Positions 22,260 through 34,051 of a stretch of 64,000 bases of DNA are shown here, piece by piece. Every line of letters begins with the position of its first letter. Position 1 is the first letter of the stretch. The notes below the pieces were generated by a model. That model was not told the origin of the DNA. It saw nothing but the letters and a program-made list of their open reading frames with translations, and made no database searches. Source of the DNA: Hippasteria phrygiana (taxonomy: Eukaryota > Echinodermata > Asteroidea > Valvatida > Goniasteridae); the NCBI GenBank assembly GCA_037893225.1, contig JAZGUH010000026.1, positions 1,178,001-1,242,000 of the forward strand, written 5' to 3'. Made by a program: the position numbers and the translations under genes.

Positions 22260-22740
22260 CTCATGATGTGTAGTCAACAACATGGACCGCAACGGTTCGA
22301 CGACACACTGCTAGTCTTCATCAGGGGATGGTGTTTACCCGTCGGTGTTGCGCACTGGTGTTGCGCACTGGTGTTGCACGGTCATTAGACGGTGCAATGA
22401 TGACGCGTGATGTCTGATTGCACAGATCCATGACTCTGGTATCTTGATGCCGTTGTGCCTCTTGATGTTGCTGGGATGCAGACGGATCTGGAGGGCTTCC
22501 TTGACACAGCGAGCATACCAATGTGGATCCTGGTCGATGCACTCGACTTTGCTCCAGTCCGGCCCATGCGCCATCTTCCAAGCGTGCTCAGTCACGGCTG
22601 AACTGTCTGTCCGCATGCGTCTGGCGTACCTTGGGGGTTCCGCAGTCCTGCGGACGATCGTCTGCTGGTCTTTCCGATGTACACCCTGTCACACTCCCCG
22701 CATGGAATCCTGAAAATGACTCCCATCGCGTCTACCGGGC
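22260..22740 (-). mobile_element. Penelope-like element relic with GIY-YIG endonuclease segment
   Basis: Read on the minus strand, the broken frames give FRIPCGECDRVYIGKTSR followed, after frameshifts, by VRTDSSAVTEHAWKMAHGPD and KVECIDQDPHWYARCVKEAL. A Cys-bearing strand, YIG motif, then H-W-R-V-KEA-x-I order is that of the GIY-YIG endonuclease at the C terminus of Penelope-like retroelements. The tail (22265-22320, DED...VVEPLRSML-like) is also typical. The reverse transcriptase part is absent; next upstream is the 17-bp minisatellite. Confidence 0.75.
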
Positions 22741-22762
22741 AGGACCAGGTCTTTCGGGCAGA

Positions 22763-23017
22763 CCAATGACCGTGCAACACCAATGACCGTGCAACACCAA
22801 TGACCGTACAACACCAATGACCGTGCAACACCAATGACCGTGCAACGCCAATGACCGTGCAACGCCAATGACCGTGCAACGCCAATGACCGTGCAACGCC
22901 AATGACCGTGCAACGCCAATGACCGTGCAACGCCAATGACCGTGCAACACCAATGACCGTGCAACACCAATGACCGTGCAACACCAATGACCGTGCAACA
23001 CCAATGACCGTGCAACA
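22763..23017 (+). repeat. 17-bp minisatellite, 15 copies
   Basis: Tandem unit CAATGACCGTGCAACAC, 15 copies nearly without length change. Copies 1-4 and 11-15 end in CAACAC, copies 5-10 in CAACGC; copy 3 has CGTACA for CGTGCA. Because 17 is not a multiple of three, every minus-strand frame stays open and gives the same circular 17-residue peptide, which explains three overlapping long open frames that are not genes. The unit occurs once in reverse complement inside the adjoining Penelope relic (about 22370-22387). Confidence 0.97.
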
Positions 23018-23140
23018 CTGGTTCCCCCAGACACAGATATAGGTGCAACCCCAACGGGTCTATACCATCGCCTACACCTTGAAGACCAGTGTGCCGTCGA
23101 AACGTCATGGTCCAGATCAAAGTATTAAAATGGGTACCTG
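23018..23140 (+). mobile_element. Penelope-like terminal fragment in opposite orientation
   Basis: The plus strand reads GAAGACC...GTCGAAACGTCATGGTC...AAAGTATTAAA, the kind of tail seen at Penelope-like ends, facing opposite to the GIY-YIG fragment at 22260-22740. Together with the minisatellite this makes a composite, possibly an inverted pseudo-LTR arrangement. Identification rests on recalled pattern only. Confidence 0.45.
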
Positions 23141-23434
23141 TGAGGACAGTGGTGGTTATGTGTTTGATTAGCCCATGTGTGCCTAACTTGCAGCCGGGCT
23201 GTATACTCCTCCCCAGGGAGCTGAGAAAGTTTCAGGAATGATTAATAGGCCCGATGAGCAGGGGTAATAATATAGCACTGTGAGCACCATGATCTTTAAT
23301 AGTGGATATGTGCGCTTTACAAATGCCCACTATTATTTTTATTATTAGAAAGAGTGGGAACTGTCTGAGGTATTTATGAATGAACTTGCTCAAAACACAA
23401 CTAAATAGATTGCTCTTTATTCACGAATGCACAG

Positions 23435-23616
23435 CCTGCACAGCCGACACACCCGTCACTCTGCAGGACGTCCAGATTCTCCACATGCAGATGAGCATGA
23501 GGTATCCGGCTTATCAACGGTTCTCACCAAACGCCAACGATGAGGAGGAAGTATTGGAGTATGCCCAGTTCGTCGGCAAGACGTGCGCTGGGAGGATACT
23601 GCTGCACAGGATGTGA
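23435..23616 (+). CDS. ATE1: ATE1 last coding exon with stop codon
   Basis: Encodes LQDVQILHMQMSMRYPAYQR, then EEEVLEYAQFVGKTCAGRIL and LHRM before TGA; human ends [20 protein letters not shown]...[23 protein letters not shown]. Two acceptors nine bases apart (GCACAG|CCTGCACAG|CC) both keep frame and both regenerate an Ala codon, so the exon may start at 23435 or 23444. Stop at 23614-23616. Confidence 0.95.
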
Positions 23617-23939
23617 AGACACAAGGCAGGTGTCAATCACTTTAGCCATGTTCGCACTTGATTCCTTTCCTTACCGAGATGATGGTAAAAAAAATCAGTG
23701 GTTAAATCTCACCGACGTTCACACTTGGACATTTGACTTGGAAGACTTTTTGTTTTTGAGACTGGTTAACGTCTTGAATCCAGACGACAGCTATTTCCAC
23801 AGTTTGAAAAAAGACCACCTGGCTGGTTGTCGTCTATACGCGCATTCTTGCGTGTACTCAGCCCATTGTTTGCCTATTGTTTGCATATCGCTTGGCTGCA
23901 TCCCGCTATTGTCTACCATGACTTTCATCAAAAAATAAA
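23617..23939 (+). promoter_or_regulatory. ATE1: Putative ATE1 3' UTR and poly(A) signal (AATAAA at 23934)
   Basis: The first AATAAA after the ATE1 stop is at 23934-23939, 318 bases downstream. It lies inside an inverted-repeat element that begins at about 23643, so if used, the mobile element supplies the cleavage signal. This is an inference; no transcript end is visible in the sequence. Confidence 0.35.
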
Positions 23940-24832
23940 CGAGTGCAGTATATGTTGAAATGACAAACTGCTAAAGATCAGGGGTGCAATTTCTCCAGAT
24001 TTTTCCTGATTTCAGGATCTTTTGTGAGACGTCTTCCAGATTTCTGGAAGATTTTGTTGGGTCCTTAAATTGTTTTTATCATTCCAAAATAACCTCTAAA
24101 ACCTGAAAGCCTGTTTAAAATGACCCTACTTTGTGCAATTTTAAACAGTATCTTTTGGTAGAAAAATGCAGTTTTCACAAATTGAATGCTCCGACTCTTT
24201 CGTGGATTTTATTATTTTCCTCAAATCTCACCCCTGGAAGATATTATGCACTGGCGCATGCACGTTGTGTCTGTGTGGAGCGTGACCTTCACAGCTTTAC
24301 CGTGCTGGATTTACCCACTCGCACTGTTCACGCTGAACTTAACGTCACAGTGAAATTTCCTTGTTCATTTTCACTGGGGAGAGGTTGGTCACGGGGGTGA
24401 GATTGGTCAGGATTGTTCCTGATTTCAGAATTTCTGTCAGGATTTTCACAGATTTTTGAATTTTTTAAGAATCTGTATTGAAATCTGGAATTCCTGAGGT
24501 GTTAACCTAAAGGTGTTTTTACCTGTAAAAGTGGATATAGACCAATAGAAACATTTGGGTATTTTAAGGGGTGCCTTTAAGCAAATACAAACCATAGATC
24601 CTATGTTGCTCTGGGGTCCTGAGCGGCGACTCCCAAACATTTCCAGATTTCATGGATCTTTCATTTTTGGCTAATCTCACCCCTGTGGACGGTAAATGTA
24701 ACCACTGCACTCGGGGAAACGTAACCGAGAGTGAAATTTTTCAGTCTGTTCACACTGGACTTAAAATGGGAGAGGTAACCATCGTCTCGGTGAGTTTTAC
24801 AAAAACAAAAATCTAGTGCGAACACAGCTTTA
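23643..24832. mobile_element. Inverted-repeat element, GTTCGCACT...AGTGCGAAC, just after ATE1 stop
   Basis: Left end ATGTTCGCACTTGATTC and TTACCGAGATGATGG; right end CCATCGTCTCGGTGAG and ATCTAGTGCGAACACAGC. Same family as 3000-3671. A second repeat (about 23980-24690, TTTCCTGATTTCAGG ... AATCTCACCCC) is nested inside. Confidence 0.75.
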
Positions 24833-25496
24833 ATTACAAAACCATTCTTACATCAACAAACAATGCCAGCTTCATGTGATCCAGTCCACAACATTGCCCA
24901 CCAATGCAGGCATGCATATAAACAAAAGTTGTTGACAGAAGTGCTGGGCGATCAGTTTAATAGTTCACGATTAATAAATCATGAAATTCGCCTGCTTACT
25001 ATTTACATTTTCGCAAAGCGTTGCAAAACATGCTTGCCCTTGGAGGGGCCTAAAACATTTTGTGAAGAAAGGACTGAACGTAGGCCAACTTGGATTATTG
25101 TTTTCACAAAGGACTTTCTTGATTGTCACTTTTATGGACCGGTGAATTGCAAGAGTGCCCTCTATTGTTTGATTAGGGGCAGTCAGTCCCAGGTAGACTT
25201 GTCTGTACATGTATGTGACCCAACCCAACAAAATGAGTCACAAGTCGCCAGAGTTACTTTTGAGTTACAGGCCGTTGAACACGACTTATACTGTGGATAT
25301 CAATAGGAACTGTCAAGGTTTTCACTCACATAATGTCCATATTCATCAGGATGTCAAACTGAGTCATATATCAAAATGAAGAGCCAAGTATGCTTTTTCC
25401 AAGGCAAGCAAAAACAAACAAGTAAACAAATGACCTTAAGGCTCATTTCGTAGGATCCGGTCACACATTTGTACAGGTCATTACTTGTTTTACTAA

Positions 25497-26216
25497 AGGC
25501 CTTTTCACACTAGACTATCCATCCCCGGGGTGAACTCGCCCTGGGGCCGCCCCGGGGTGATGCGCAATTTTTCATCCCCCGAGTTCAACCCCATGTCGAT
25601 TCTCACTTGCTTTTCTCAAACCCCACTTACCTCGCCCCTGGGCGAGTTCGCCCCAGGGATCGGCACAGTCGTTTCTCACATGAACACGACGGTCATCAGG
25701 GCGAGCGCTTATCGAGTGGTGCGTATGTGTAGTTTACGCATTACCAGAAATCTCGGTGGAAGTGCGGTAAGATTTTTCCCACAGTGCAACAGTTACAAAC
25801 ATGGCGCCTGCCTGTGGAATCAATGTCACACGCGAAGCAATATGTTTGTTTCTGAATAATAATATTCATCTGTTAATATTCAGAAGCTGCAGATGTCGAG
25901 AAAACGATTCCTGTAATAAGTTGTGCCGTTGCAAAAAAAATAACGTGCGTTTTGGTGACCTTTGTGCCATTGCTCGCCCCAGGGCAAATTCACCCCTCCC
26001 CCATTTCTCACTACCATTCTCGCCACGGGGAGAGTGTCTCGCCCCGGGGATAAGATTTTCAACCCTGGTCTAGAGCAGGGTTGAACTCGTCCCGGGGAAT
26101 GAGCAATCTCGGGGGTGGCGCGGGGTTGAGAATTTCAAGCGTGAATCGGGCGTTATTTTCACCACCGCGTCGCCCCGGGGCCACCCCTGACATTTGGTCT
26201 AGTGTGAAAATGCCCT
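25497..26216. mobile_element. G+C-rich MITE-like element, 720 bp
   Basis: Left AAGGCCTTTTCACACTAGAC and right GTCTAGTGTGAAAATGCCCT are inverted. Interior is rich in CCCCGGGG and CGCCCC words, unlike its surroundings. Confidence 0.85.
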
Positions 26217-26405
26217 AACACGGTTAAAGGTAAGATATAGCATTGGTAGAGCTAACCAACAGTTGCAGACAGTCTTCATACTTTGTGGGATTCAACATAT
26301 ACTTAAAGTAAAAACCTGTGAAAGTTTGAATTCAATCCGTCATCCAAGTCCCAAGAAAATAGTGAAAAACCATTGTAACAGTCATTTTGTGCACATTCAT
26401 GATGT

Positions 26406-26846
26406 GTGACCCGCTCTGCAAAAAGGGCACGTATGTTGCAAAATTTGAAAATAGTGTTTTATATATAGCTGGAAAGGCCATTTTATAGGCTTTCATATGG
26501 TATATGTCTGAGGTCTCTAGCATTTTGCAATCACGAGATATTTGGAAATTTGCATGTTTGTTTTCAGGAATTTCTTGAAATGACTTAAGGAGAAACAAGC
26601 CATTTAAAAAAACAAAAAGCAAAGCAATAGATGGAAGCACTCGACAAAAACACATTCTTTTTCCAACTTTATTCACTGAAATCAAAGATTTTGGTTATGA
26701 ATTATAATATAGGTATCAAAGATGCAAAAAATTCCCTCCCTTAAAAATCAGTTGTTTGAAGAATTTTCCACCCTCTTCACATTGAACGGCCCATAACTCG
26801 TAAAAGCATACAGCGACTTATGTGCCCTTTTTGCAGAGCGGGTCAC
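26406..26846. mobile_element. MITE, GTGACCCGCTCTGC family, copy 1
   Basis: GTGACCCGCTCTGCAAAAAG and CTTTTTGCAGAGCGGGTCAC are perfect inverted ends. Nearly identical over its whole length to 40376-40819. Confidence 0.95.
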
Positions 26847-29045
26847 ATATGTGCTCATTTCGATTGTCGAAAAAACCAACACTGCATTTTTCTTTAGATA
26901 CAATTTTCTTGAAGATGACAGCATTTCAGACGGAAATATTTCTCAGAAGGATTGGTTACTGGTATCATCTTTTTAAAGAGTAAGATTTCACATTGAAACT
27001 AATCATTGTGCTTTTAGATCATTGCCAAAGCTATGTCATACCTTTAGAATAAGAGTTTTCATACTTGGAAGTATTTATCTGAATTCTATTTTTGCAGTGA
27101 TAGTTTTGTATTTTGTCTTTTGATCATTTAACATTTAATTTTTTTCATCCGTAAATGTTTATTCCCAACTGCATCATTGGGATTTTTTGGGCAATTTGTT
27201 TCACTAGATCAGTATTAGTTTTAATACTGAATGCTCTTTTCTTGTTTATGAAAAAGTTACATTTTATTTTTGACTTTATGTCAAACCAAGTTTTTGTTTT
27301 ACCTCTGAACTTCATAAACCTGTATACTTTCAGATGTACACATTTTGTAAAGGGTGCAACTGTTTTTGTTTTTGAAAAAGAGATTTGAAAATTGTCATAA
27401 AAAGCACCATCACAGTGTCAGTGAATTTTGTGACAAATGATCTTAAATATGGAAATTCATTCATGAATGATTCATGAAAGAATTAAGTGAGATTTTGGCC
27501 AATGCTGGCTCAGTTCTATTGAAGTTTTCAAGAACAAAGAAGTATAAATATATCCGTGATTTTAATATTATATAGGTACATGTATGGCACGAAAGAAGGA
27601 AGCCGTGTATGCGAGCTATTTTATAGCGTCAGAAGACTGCTTGTCCATTCGGCAAAGATTGAAAACGTCAAAGATATTATTACGGATAATAGAACTTTTA
27701 AAACAATTTTGAAATACCGCAAGACGAATGCAGCATAGCATTTGTAATGGCTACTCTGCATACTACACCATGTTAATTTTTGTAATATTTTGAAATGGAA
27801 TAGTTTCTGAGAAGTCTGGCTACTTTGTAGGTTCGGTGGGAGTTTAGTGTTCATAATAATCGCTTCATTCATGTCATGTTGTTTCCCCATCTTGTTTACA
27901 GAAGTAATAAAAATGTGTACAAGTTTCAGACAATCTTAAGAAAAACTCGTACTAAAAAGAAAAGGTTAAATTGTTTTTGTTTGTTTTGTGTATTGAGTGT
28001 CTTTTTTTCCTTTCCTTTTTATTTTGTGGGGGAGGGGCCACTGCAGGCCCCTCCTATGCTCTGGCATCAGTCGTTCACTGGTTTACATATGCAGTTTGGT
28101 CCATTTTTCATAATTAAGAAATTGAGTACCAGTGACATTTATACCGTGCATGTTTTCATTCCTTAAGGGCAATAGCTATGATATCAGCTACCTGAAAAAC
28201 CGCAATTAGATCAAGTCGATTAGTTAAAGGAGTGATGTACCGGTTTGCCGTGAATTTCAGTCACTATGAAATACGGGCTCATTGGTAGTATTGCGCATGC
28301 CTAAGTGAAGATAATTAGGAGAGTGGCCGGTCACGTGAGAGGGTTTAACCAATAATAGGGAAAAGGAGTCGGATTTTCATAGAAGTCTGATTTTCATATG
28401 ACATCGGTTTGAGCACAATCTGCCATCCGAGTCACAAGATAGTTGTGAAAAGATGGAATTTGCATCGGGCATGAAATAAAATAGGAGTCATTTTTTTTCT
28501 CTTTTTCTTACTAAGCCCATGAATTTTTTTCCCACAGGTTCTCGGAAAGCACTGAGCATACAGTGCTTCATACACTATGTCCTGATATGGTGAAAAATCT
28601 CTCTTGTAATTTTATCATTGTACAAACCATTCTTGGGAGAACCGTCTTAGCAGTGATTTTATGCACGTTCGTATACGTGTGCTGGTTTCAATTGTTGAAA
28701 TTTAAATACATGTAAGCCACTGCCTTTTTTGGACGTCTTCAAACACAATTTTCTTGAAGATGATAGCATTTCAAATTGAAGTATTTTTTCAGGACTATCA
28801 TCTTTATAAACAGTAAGCCTTCAAATTAAATGTAAGTTTTTTTTCTATTATTATTGCCAAAGCTATATCATACTTTTAATCCTCCATGGTACTAGACATG
28901 TTTTAGTTTTTCAATGAACAATTGCTTAACTTGAGAATCCTTCATTCCACTAGTGTCCATCTGATTTGCAGTTGAAGGGAATGCTTCAGAAAATACTTGC
29001 ATTTTGGTAACTTGGTCAAATGAAGGGAGGTTGCCCACTGCTTAA

Positions 29046-29517
29046 ATGTAGTGTACACGATTGGTAATTCTCCATTTGTTTTTTTACTGAATTATTACAA
29101 AATACCTTACTAGACTGTAAGCTAACAGTAGTCTCAATCATCCTGTGAAATAATGGCACCAGGTGTGCTGGAAAATTATATCGTCTTCCATTGATTTCCA
29201 GCTGGAAATCGTTGGAGAACTGCCCTGTAGCCGTTAGTCAAGGCGCGCATGGCTACCTGGACAAGTAGAGTGCCCTGGACATCGTGGCATATCTGGGGCG
29301 CATCACACGCCCAGATAGCCACGCGTGCCTTGACTAAAGGCTATCATCCGCCCGACGGTTGAAAACAAGTGCCGTTTTTCTCTTGTTTTTTTCGCCATCC
29401 AACAACGCAAAACTTTGAACAGGTCAGTGGAATGATATTTCCTATAACATACTAACCCCCAAATCCGCACATTTCTGAAAATTGCAACAATGACCAATCG
29501 TGTACACCTTTTAAATC
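29046..29517. mobile_element. Palindromic-core MITE family member, with nested hairpin
   Basis: Ends GTGTACACGATTGG / CCAATCGTGTACAC; shares ACCAGGTGTGCTG and AATACTAACCCCC-type blocks with 15655 and 60590. A 103-bp hairpin (29235-29337) interrupts it. Confidence 0.65.
29235..29337. repeat. 103-bp hairpin element
   Basis: TAGTCAAGGCGCGCATGGCT and AGCCACGCGTGCCTTGACTA are near-perfect inverted arms, continuing inward as ACCTGG / CCAGAT. Confidence 0.85.
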
Positions 29518-30523
29518 AATGTAAGCTTCACAGCTCCTTTGTTTGGCCTTTTTTGTGTACATATAAGGATATTCGATCTTGTTTGTAATCTGTACTTTCA
29601 TTTTTGTCCTGAGATTGTGTAAATATGCCTCTTGGACAAAAAAGGAAAAGAAAAGAAAACTCCTGCCGTTATTATTATCCAGATGTAGAGAGAAATGTGT
29701 TGGCTAATATTCTGCAATATTTCGTTACTTTATTTGGACCCAAAGTCTCGGTTTGTTTCTTTGTTCTTCGAGCTTATCATGTCTGGCTCTGTTTTTGTCC
29801 AAATTTGGTTACACTGGTTTTGGATCAAAAATGTTTCTTTTTCTATATTCCTGTTCTTCAAGATTGTCGGGTTCTGTTTCCCTCAAGTTTGATTTGCAAG
29901 GGTTAGCATTGTTTGGAATTGTGCAGTGCACACTTCAGGACGGCGGTTTTTCAACAAAGCTTGCTGTAAGCTTCATGTATATGCACACATGTACCTTGCA
30001 CATGTATTTCCCTACTGCTTGCTACATGTAAAATCATCACAGGCAGAATATTTCCATTCCGTGTTGGAAAATATGGAAGCTCAGCATTTGCTTTGGAAAT
30101 GCCGCCAGTACCACGTGAATGTCTTTTTTTGTTTGTTTTGTGGGGGGGTGGGATGCTGAAACCAAATTTAGAAACAGACTTTTAAACAAAAGTACGTGGA
30201 AGCTTTATATTTGTTTCTTCTTGGTATTTAATTCATTTTTTCCTGTCAAACACACAAAGCATACAAACAGACCAATACTTTTGACTGTCACACAGTCCCA
30301 TAAAAACAGGCCAAAGATACATTTTCCGTTAAAATAAAGAAAGAAAAAACAACTCTGAAACATAGCCACTAAAGGGACATTTGTACAATACTTAGTTAAT
30401 ATACAACATACAGGGAAGCACTACATTCTCTTTGGCTTTTTCCTTGGGTGAAATAAAACATGTTTAGCATCCCCAACCGCTTCTTTTCTTTTTTAGACCA
30501 CCTCCTTTTTCTCTTCTTCCCTA

Positions 30524-30548
30524 CCCCCCCCCCCCCCCCCCCCCCCCC
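30524..30548 (+). repeat. Poly-C tract (25 C)
   Basis: An uninterrupted 25-C run within a pyrimidine-rich stretch; prone to length errors in assembly. Confidence 0.95.
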
Positions 30549-30693
30549 TAAAAAAAAAGGAAGGAAGATTTTTTTGAATTAATATTGAAGACTCCAGTGT
30601 CAGAGAACGCCACCTTAAAAAAAAAGAGGAAAATATTGCCCGTCGTGGTCTAAAAATAGAAGTAAAAAAAACAAGGCCTTCCTTTTTTTTTAA

Positions 30694-30775
30694 ATGGTAG
30701 GGGCGGGATTTGAACCTGCGACCTCCGGCTAATACCATACCCGTGCTCTACCAACTGAGCTATCTTTCCCCACGT
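30694..30775 (-). mobile_element. tRNA-derived SINE, tRNA-like module
   Basis: The minus strand reads AAAGATAGCTCAGTTGGTAG and CGCAGGTTCAAATCCCGCC. The 3' arm does not pair well with the 5' arm as a functional tRNA acceptor stem would. Confidence 0.75.
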
Positions 30776-31402
30776 TGGCAACTTTTTCATTCAGTTGAAA
30801 ATTAATATTTTTAGATTCCATTGGTACTAATTGTAGCTAACAAACTTGGCTTTGGCAGGATGCTCTGAAAATCTTGGGGATAAAAAATCCCATTGGCATC
30901 TGTACAGTTCAAGGTTGCCATGCCAACAAAAAGATCACATCCCCTTGCTTGACTTTGCAGTTTCACAACCTAAGCAATTCAACTTTTGGGCTGCAGAAAT
31001 TGTTCAGTGCAAGATGGGGAGTTTATTACTTCAATGTTGGGTAAAAGTGGCTTAGAATACGTTTGAGTCACTTTGAGCATGAAGCATGTGAAAGATTGAG
31101 GCAGTGGGGCACTTCCGACCATTTATGTTTTAAAGTGAACATTCTGGGAAGCCGATGCTTTCTTGTAAAGTCTATACCACAGCCAGTTTGGGGCCAAATA
31201 CATTTTGTCTCCTTGCTAGACTCCACAGATTACCAAAGTGATGATGTCATGTTGCATTGTTTAGAACCAGATTAGGCATTTATGCCAATGCTGGTTATCA
31301 GCAGAGAATCACTGTGTTAACCAAAAACAAGCATGTTCACAATCTTTGGCCGACTTAGAATTTATTTTGAACGAATGTCAAACTTTGGTAATCTTGGACT
31401 AC

Positions 31403-31608
31403 ATTAACTCTAACCCCCTAGGCATTTTTACTAGGAGGCTTCCTCAACCTGTCTAAATCCAACACTGTGCAGTATACCTATGGCACATTCTTTGGACTTA
31501 GACAAATGTGGGCATCAAAGCTCCATAAGTAATGGTGCCAAGGCATCAGAATTAGACAAAACCTGCTGTTGAAGTTTGCAATGCTTGGGGTAGTTAGGGT
31601 TAGGGTTT
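31403..31608 (+). mobile_element. MITE, family A, copy with intact ends
   Basis: TTAACTCTAACCCCCTAG to GGGGTAGTTAGGGTTAGGGT; same internal text as 809-1026. Followed by a C run. Confidence 0.75.
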
Positions 31609-32464
31609 TGAACCCCCCCCCCCCCACATCTATTATGTATCATTTGCAACAAGTTTTGGAAAGATAAATCTCATGATCAGAATATTTGTGTACAATAATG
31701 TGGTAGCATTTGACACATTTACACAGCTAATTTTAAACTCTGTATTTGACAGCCATTTTTTGATCAACTATACTGTCCAAAATGTTTTAACCTCGGCCTA
31801 TCAACAAGAACACCCCTGGTTTATGTTTAACAAAATCCACTTCTACATTCTCCAAAGGAACATAATCGTGTGAGTGTGGGAAAGTTCCAGGGTCATGTGA
31901 CCTTAATTTTCCACAGAAAGTACACAAAATGCCATATTTTCTCAGAAATGCTTCCTGATAGTTTTCACTAATACACACTACCAGTGTGGTGATTTAGACC
32001 ACTCCCGACTTAACACTTGTTTTTATCATAAAAAAACAACATTCAGCCGAGAACGAAAACAGTTCTAGATACTATGTACATCATAAGACGCGGCTTCTCT
32101 CAGCTTAAGTCTCGTGTCCAAAAAAGATTCTTCTATGTACAGTCAACTATATTTGTTTCTTAAAACTGAACTTTCAGTAAATGAATATCTGCGTAAACTA
32201 TGAACACTTGACGAAAGTCACACATGCTTTGGGTCTCTAGAGGGCGCTCTTATCTCAGAATGAGTTTTGGATTGGGGGTATCGGATATTTATTTTAAATT
32301 TGTAAACACTTGTCTTTTGACATTTGGTTCTCGAAATCCAGGTAATTTACCTTTATTGTTTAGATGGATGAGTTACAGGTCAGTTTCAGACTTCTTTGCA
32401 AATATCTGAGCGCAGTTTCATAAAACATGCCGGGATAACTAGCAATCCAACCATACATGTGTGT

Positions 32465-32610
32465 AAAGGCCAATTTACACGTACGCGACTTTGTACGACA
32501 AAGTGACGTGTTTCTGTTAATCCAAGTCAGTGCACGTCGCACCGCACAACTTTGTCACATATTGTGTGTACATGTATTTAGGACAGAGTTGTGTGTGTAA
32601 ATTGGCCGTA
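32465..32610. mobile_element. MITE with AAGGCCAATTTACAC ends
   Basis: AAAGGCCAATTTACACGTAC and GTGTGTAAATTGGCCGT are inverted; 146 bp. Confidence 0.8.
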
Positions 32611-33727
32611 AGACTGTTATACTGTACAGTAATGCGACATGAACATTAAAACAAAGTTTAATCACTGCTGCCAAAAATCACCCAATGCAACAACAGCAAA
32701 AAAGTGATGCATCCATATGGCTCGCCGCGGTTGTAGGTTGCTAGCTATCCCAGAATGCATCACACTCCAGTTTTTGCAATGAAGACTCTTTTCAGCCATT
32801 ATTACAGTGTGATATGGAATTTATCCCAGCATGCATTGAAATTAAACTACGTGTAGCAAAAATATAGCAAGTCCTTGCAATTAGTAGACCGAACCTTTAA
32901 GCACCGCCCCTTGACATATTGAGCAATCACAGTGGTGCACGCCACTTGTCCATCTCTTGTCTGAAGTTTGTGGGACATGATTGGTCAATACTCTACAGAC
33001 CATGTGCCCTTTGTCTATTTATTTACATCTAAACCGCCCTATATTCAGATACGCCTGCACCATGCTTTGCATAAAAAAGGTCACAATTTAAAGGCAATCT
33101 GACCTGCAGCGTCACTCCTAAATCAAATTTTATGTAAAACACGATGCATACCACCAGGCACATTTCAATATAGATGTAAACACGTGACGTCAGAGGGCAC
33201 GTGTTTAGCATCGTTTAGTGTTAACACCTTTGCGACTCGCCAGCGATTTGAACAGAAAAAACACTAACCTGTGCAACAGTCGCCATGTCACGGTGCAAAA
33301 ACTCATTTTGAGACAGCAATCTTACTGAGAACAAGGTTGTATGACTTTCATCAAAAATGCATTGATTTGCATTGCATTGCATTGCAATTCCAGATGTAAA
33401 AAGACATCATTTAACATTGACAAGTAAACTACGGCCCGAAACTTCTGACTAATGTTTCCATATTCTATCATTTTCTTTGAAGTAGTCTAGTACCTAATGT
33501 TCTGCTTAGCACCCATAGTAACGGAACCATCTGGGAATACCACCACAGACTGGCTGTGGTAAAAGCACAACCAGACTAATCTGTGGTACATTCTCAGAAA
33601 ACTGACGTGTGGTTATCCATTGGTGAATTCCTTTCTTTGTATAAATGTATAAATACATAAATAAATAAAATAAAAACCCATTATCCTATCTCATAAAGTT
33701 TCCTTTTATAACATCAAGAACATGAGT

Positions 33728-33867
33728 AAAGGCCGGTTCATACTTCACACGAATAAGAAAGCGAAGCAAATTTTGTGACATCAACATTAGTTGTTTCAAT
33801 GTGACGTTCGCCGTTACCCAGACGAATTCGCTTCTCCCTCAGATTTGCATGAAGTATGAACTGGCCA
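33728..33867. mobile_element. MITE with GGCCGGTTCATACTTC ends
   Basis: AAAGGCCGGTTCATACTTCA and TGAAGTATGAACTGGCC are inverted; 140 bp. Inner arms GAATAAGAAAGCGAAG / CGAATTCGCTTCTC partly pair. Confidence 0.8.
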
Positions 33868-34051
33868 GGATATGGTTGTTTTCTTTCCTCCAGTCAGTGT
33901 GTTTAATATGTATAAGATGCCAACAGACACATTCATCCAATCATGTGGAAGGCTCTCAGGCTTTCATCCAATCACAGGGCTTCTCTTGAACATTTTCTAG
34001 AAAAAGGAAAACACTCTGGGTTGCAAGGAAAGCAATTTTGGTTGAAGTTTG

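Larger units (their letters stand above)
24833..34051. other. Intergenic region between ATE1 and RUNX 3' ends
   Basis: About 9 kb with no recognised gene. It holds several inverted-repeat elements listed separately, a tRNA-SINE and long A+T-rich stretches (27000-29000) in which I see nothing. The 147-codon open frame at 24863-25306 shows no recognisable domain and is not called. Confidence 0.6.

Noticed and set aside
22763..23017. CRISPR array
   Set aside because: Units are contiguous without unique spacers, in a eukaryotic intergenic region.
22592..23120. Long overlapping minus-strand open frames with repeating HGHW-type peptide
   Set aside because: They are the 17-bp minisatellite read in three frames; no start context or family supports a protein.
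24863..25306. 147-codon plus-strand open frame after ATE1
   Set aside because: No recognisable domain, overlapping opposite frame of similar size, surrounded by repeats; length alone is weak evidence.
26332..26685. 117-codon minus-strand frame, repeated at 40401-40655
   Set aside because: It is the interior and flank of the GTGACCC MITE; the shared peptide reflects recent duplication of the element, not a gene.
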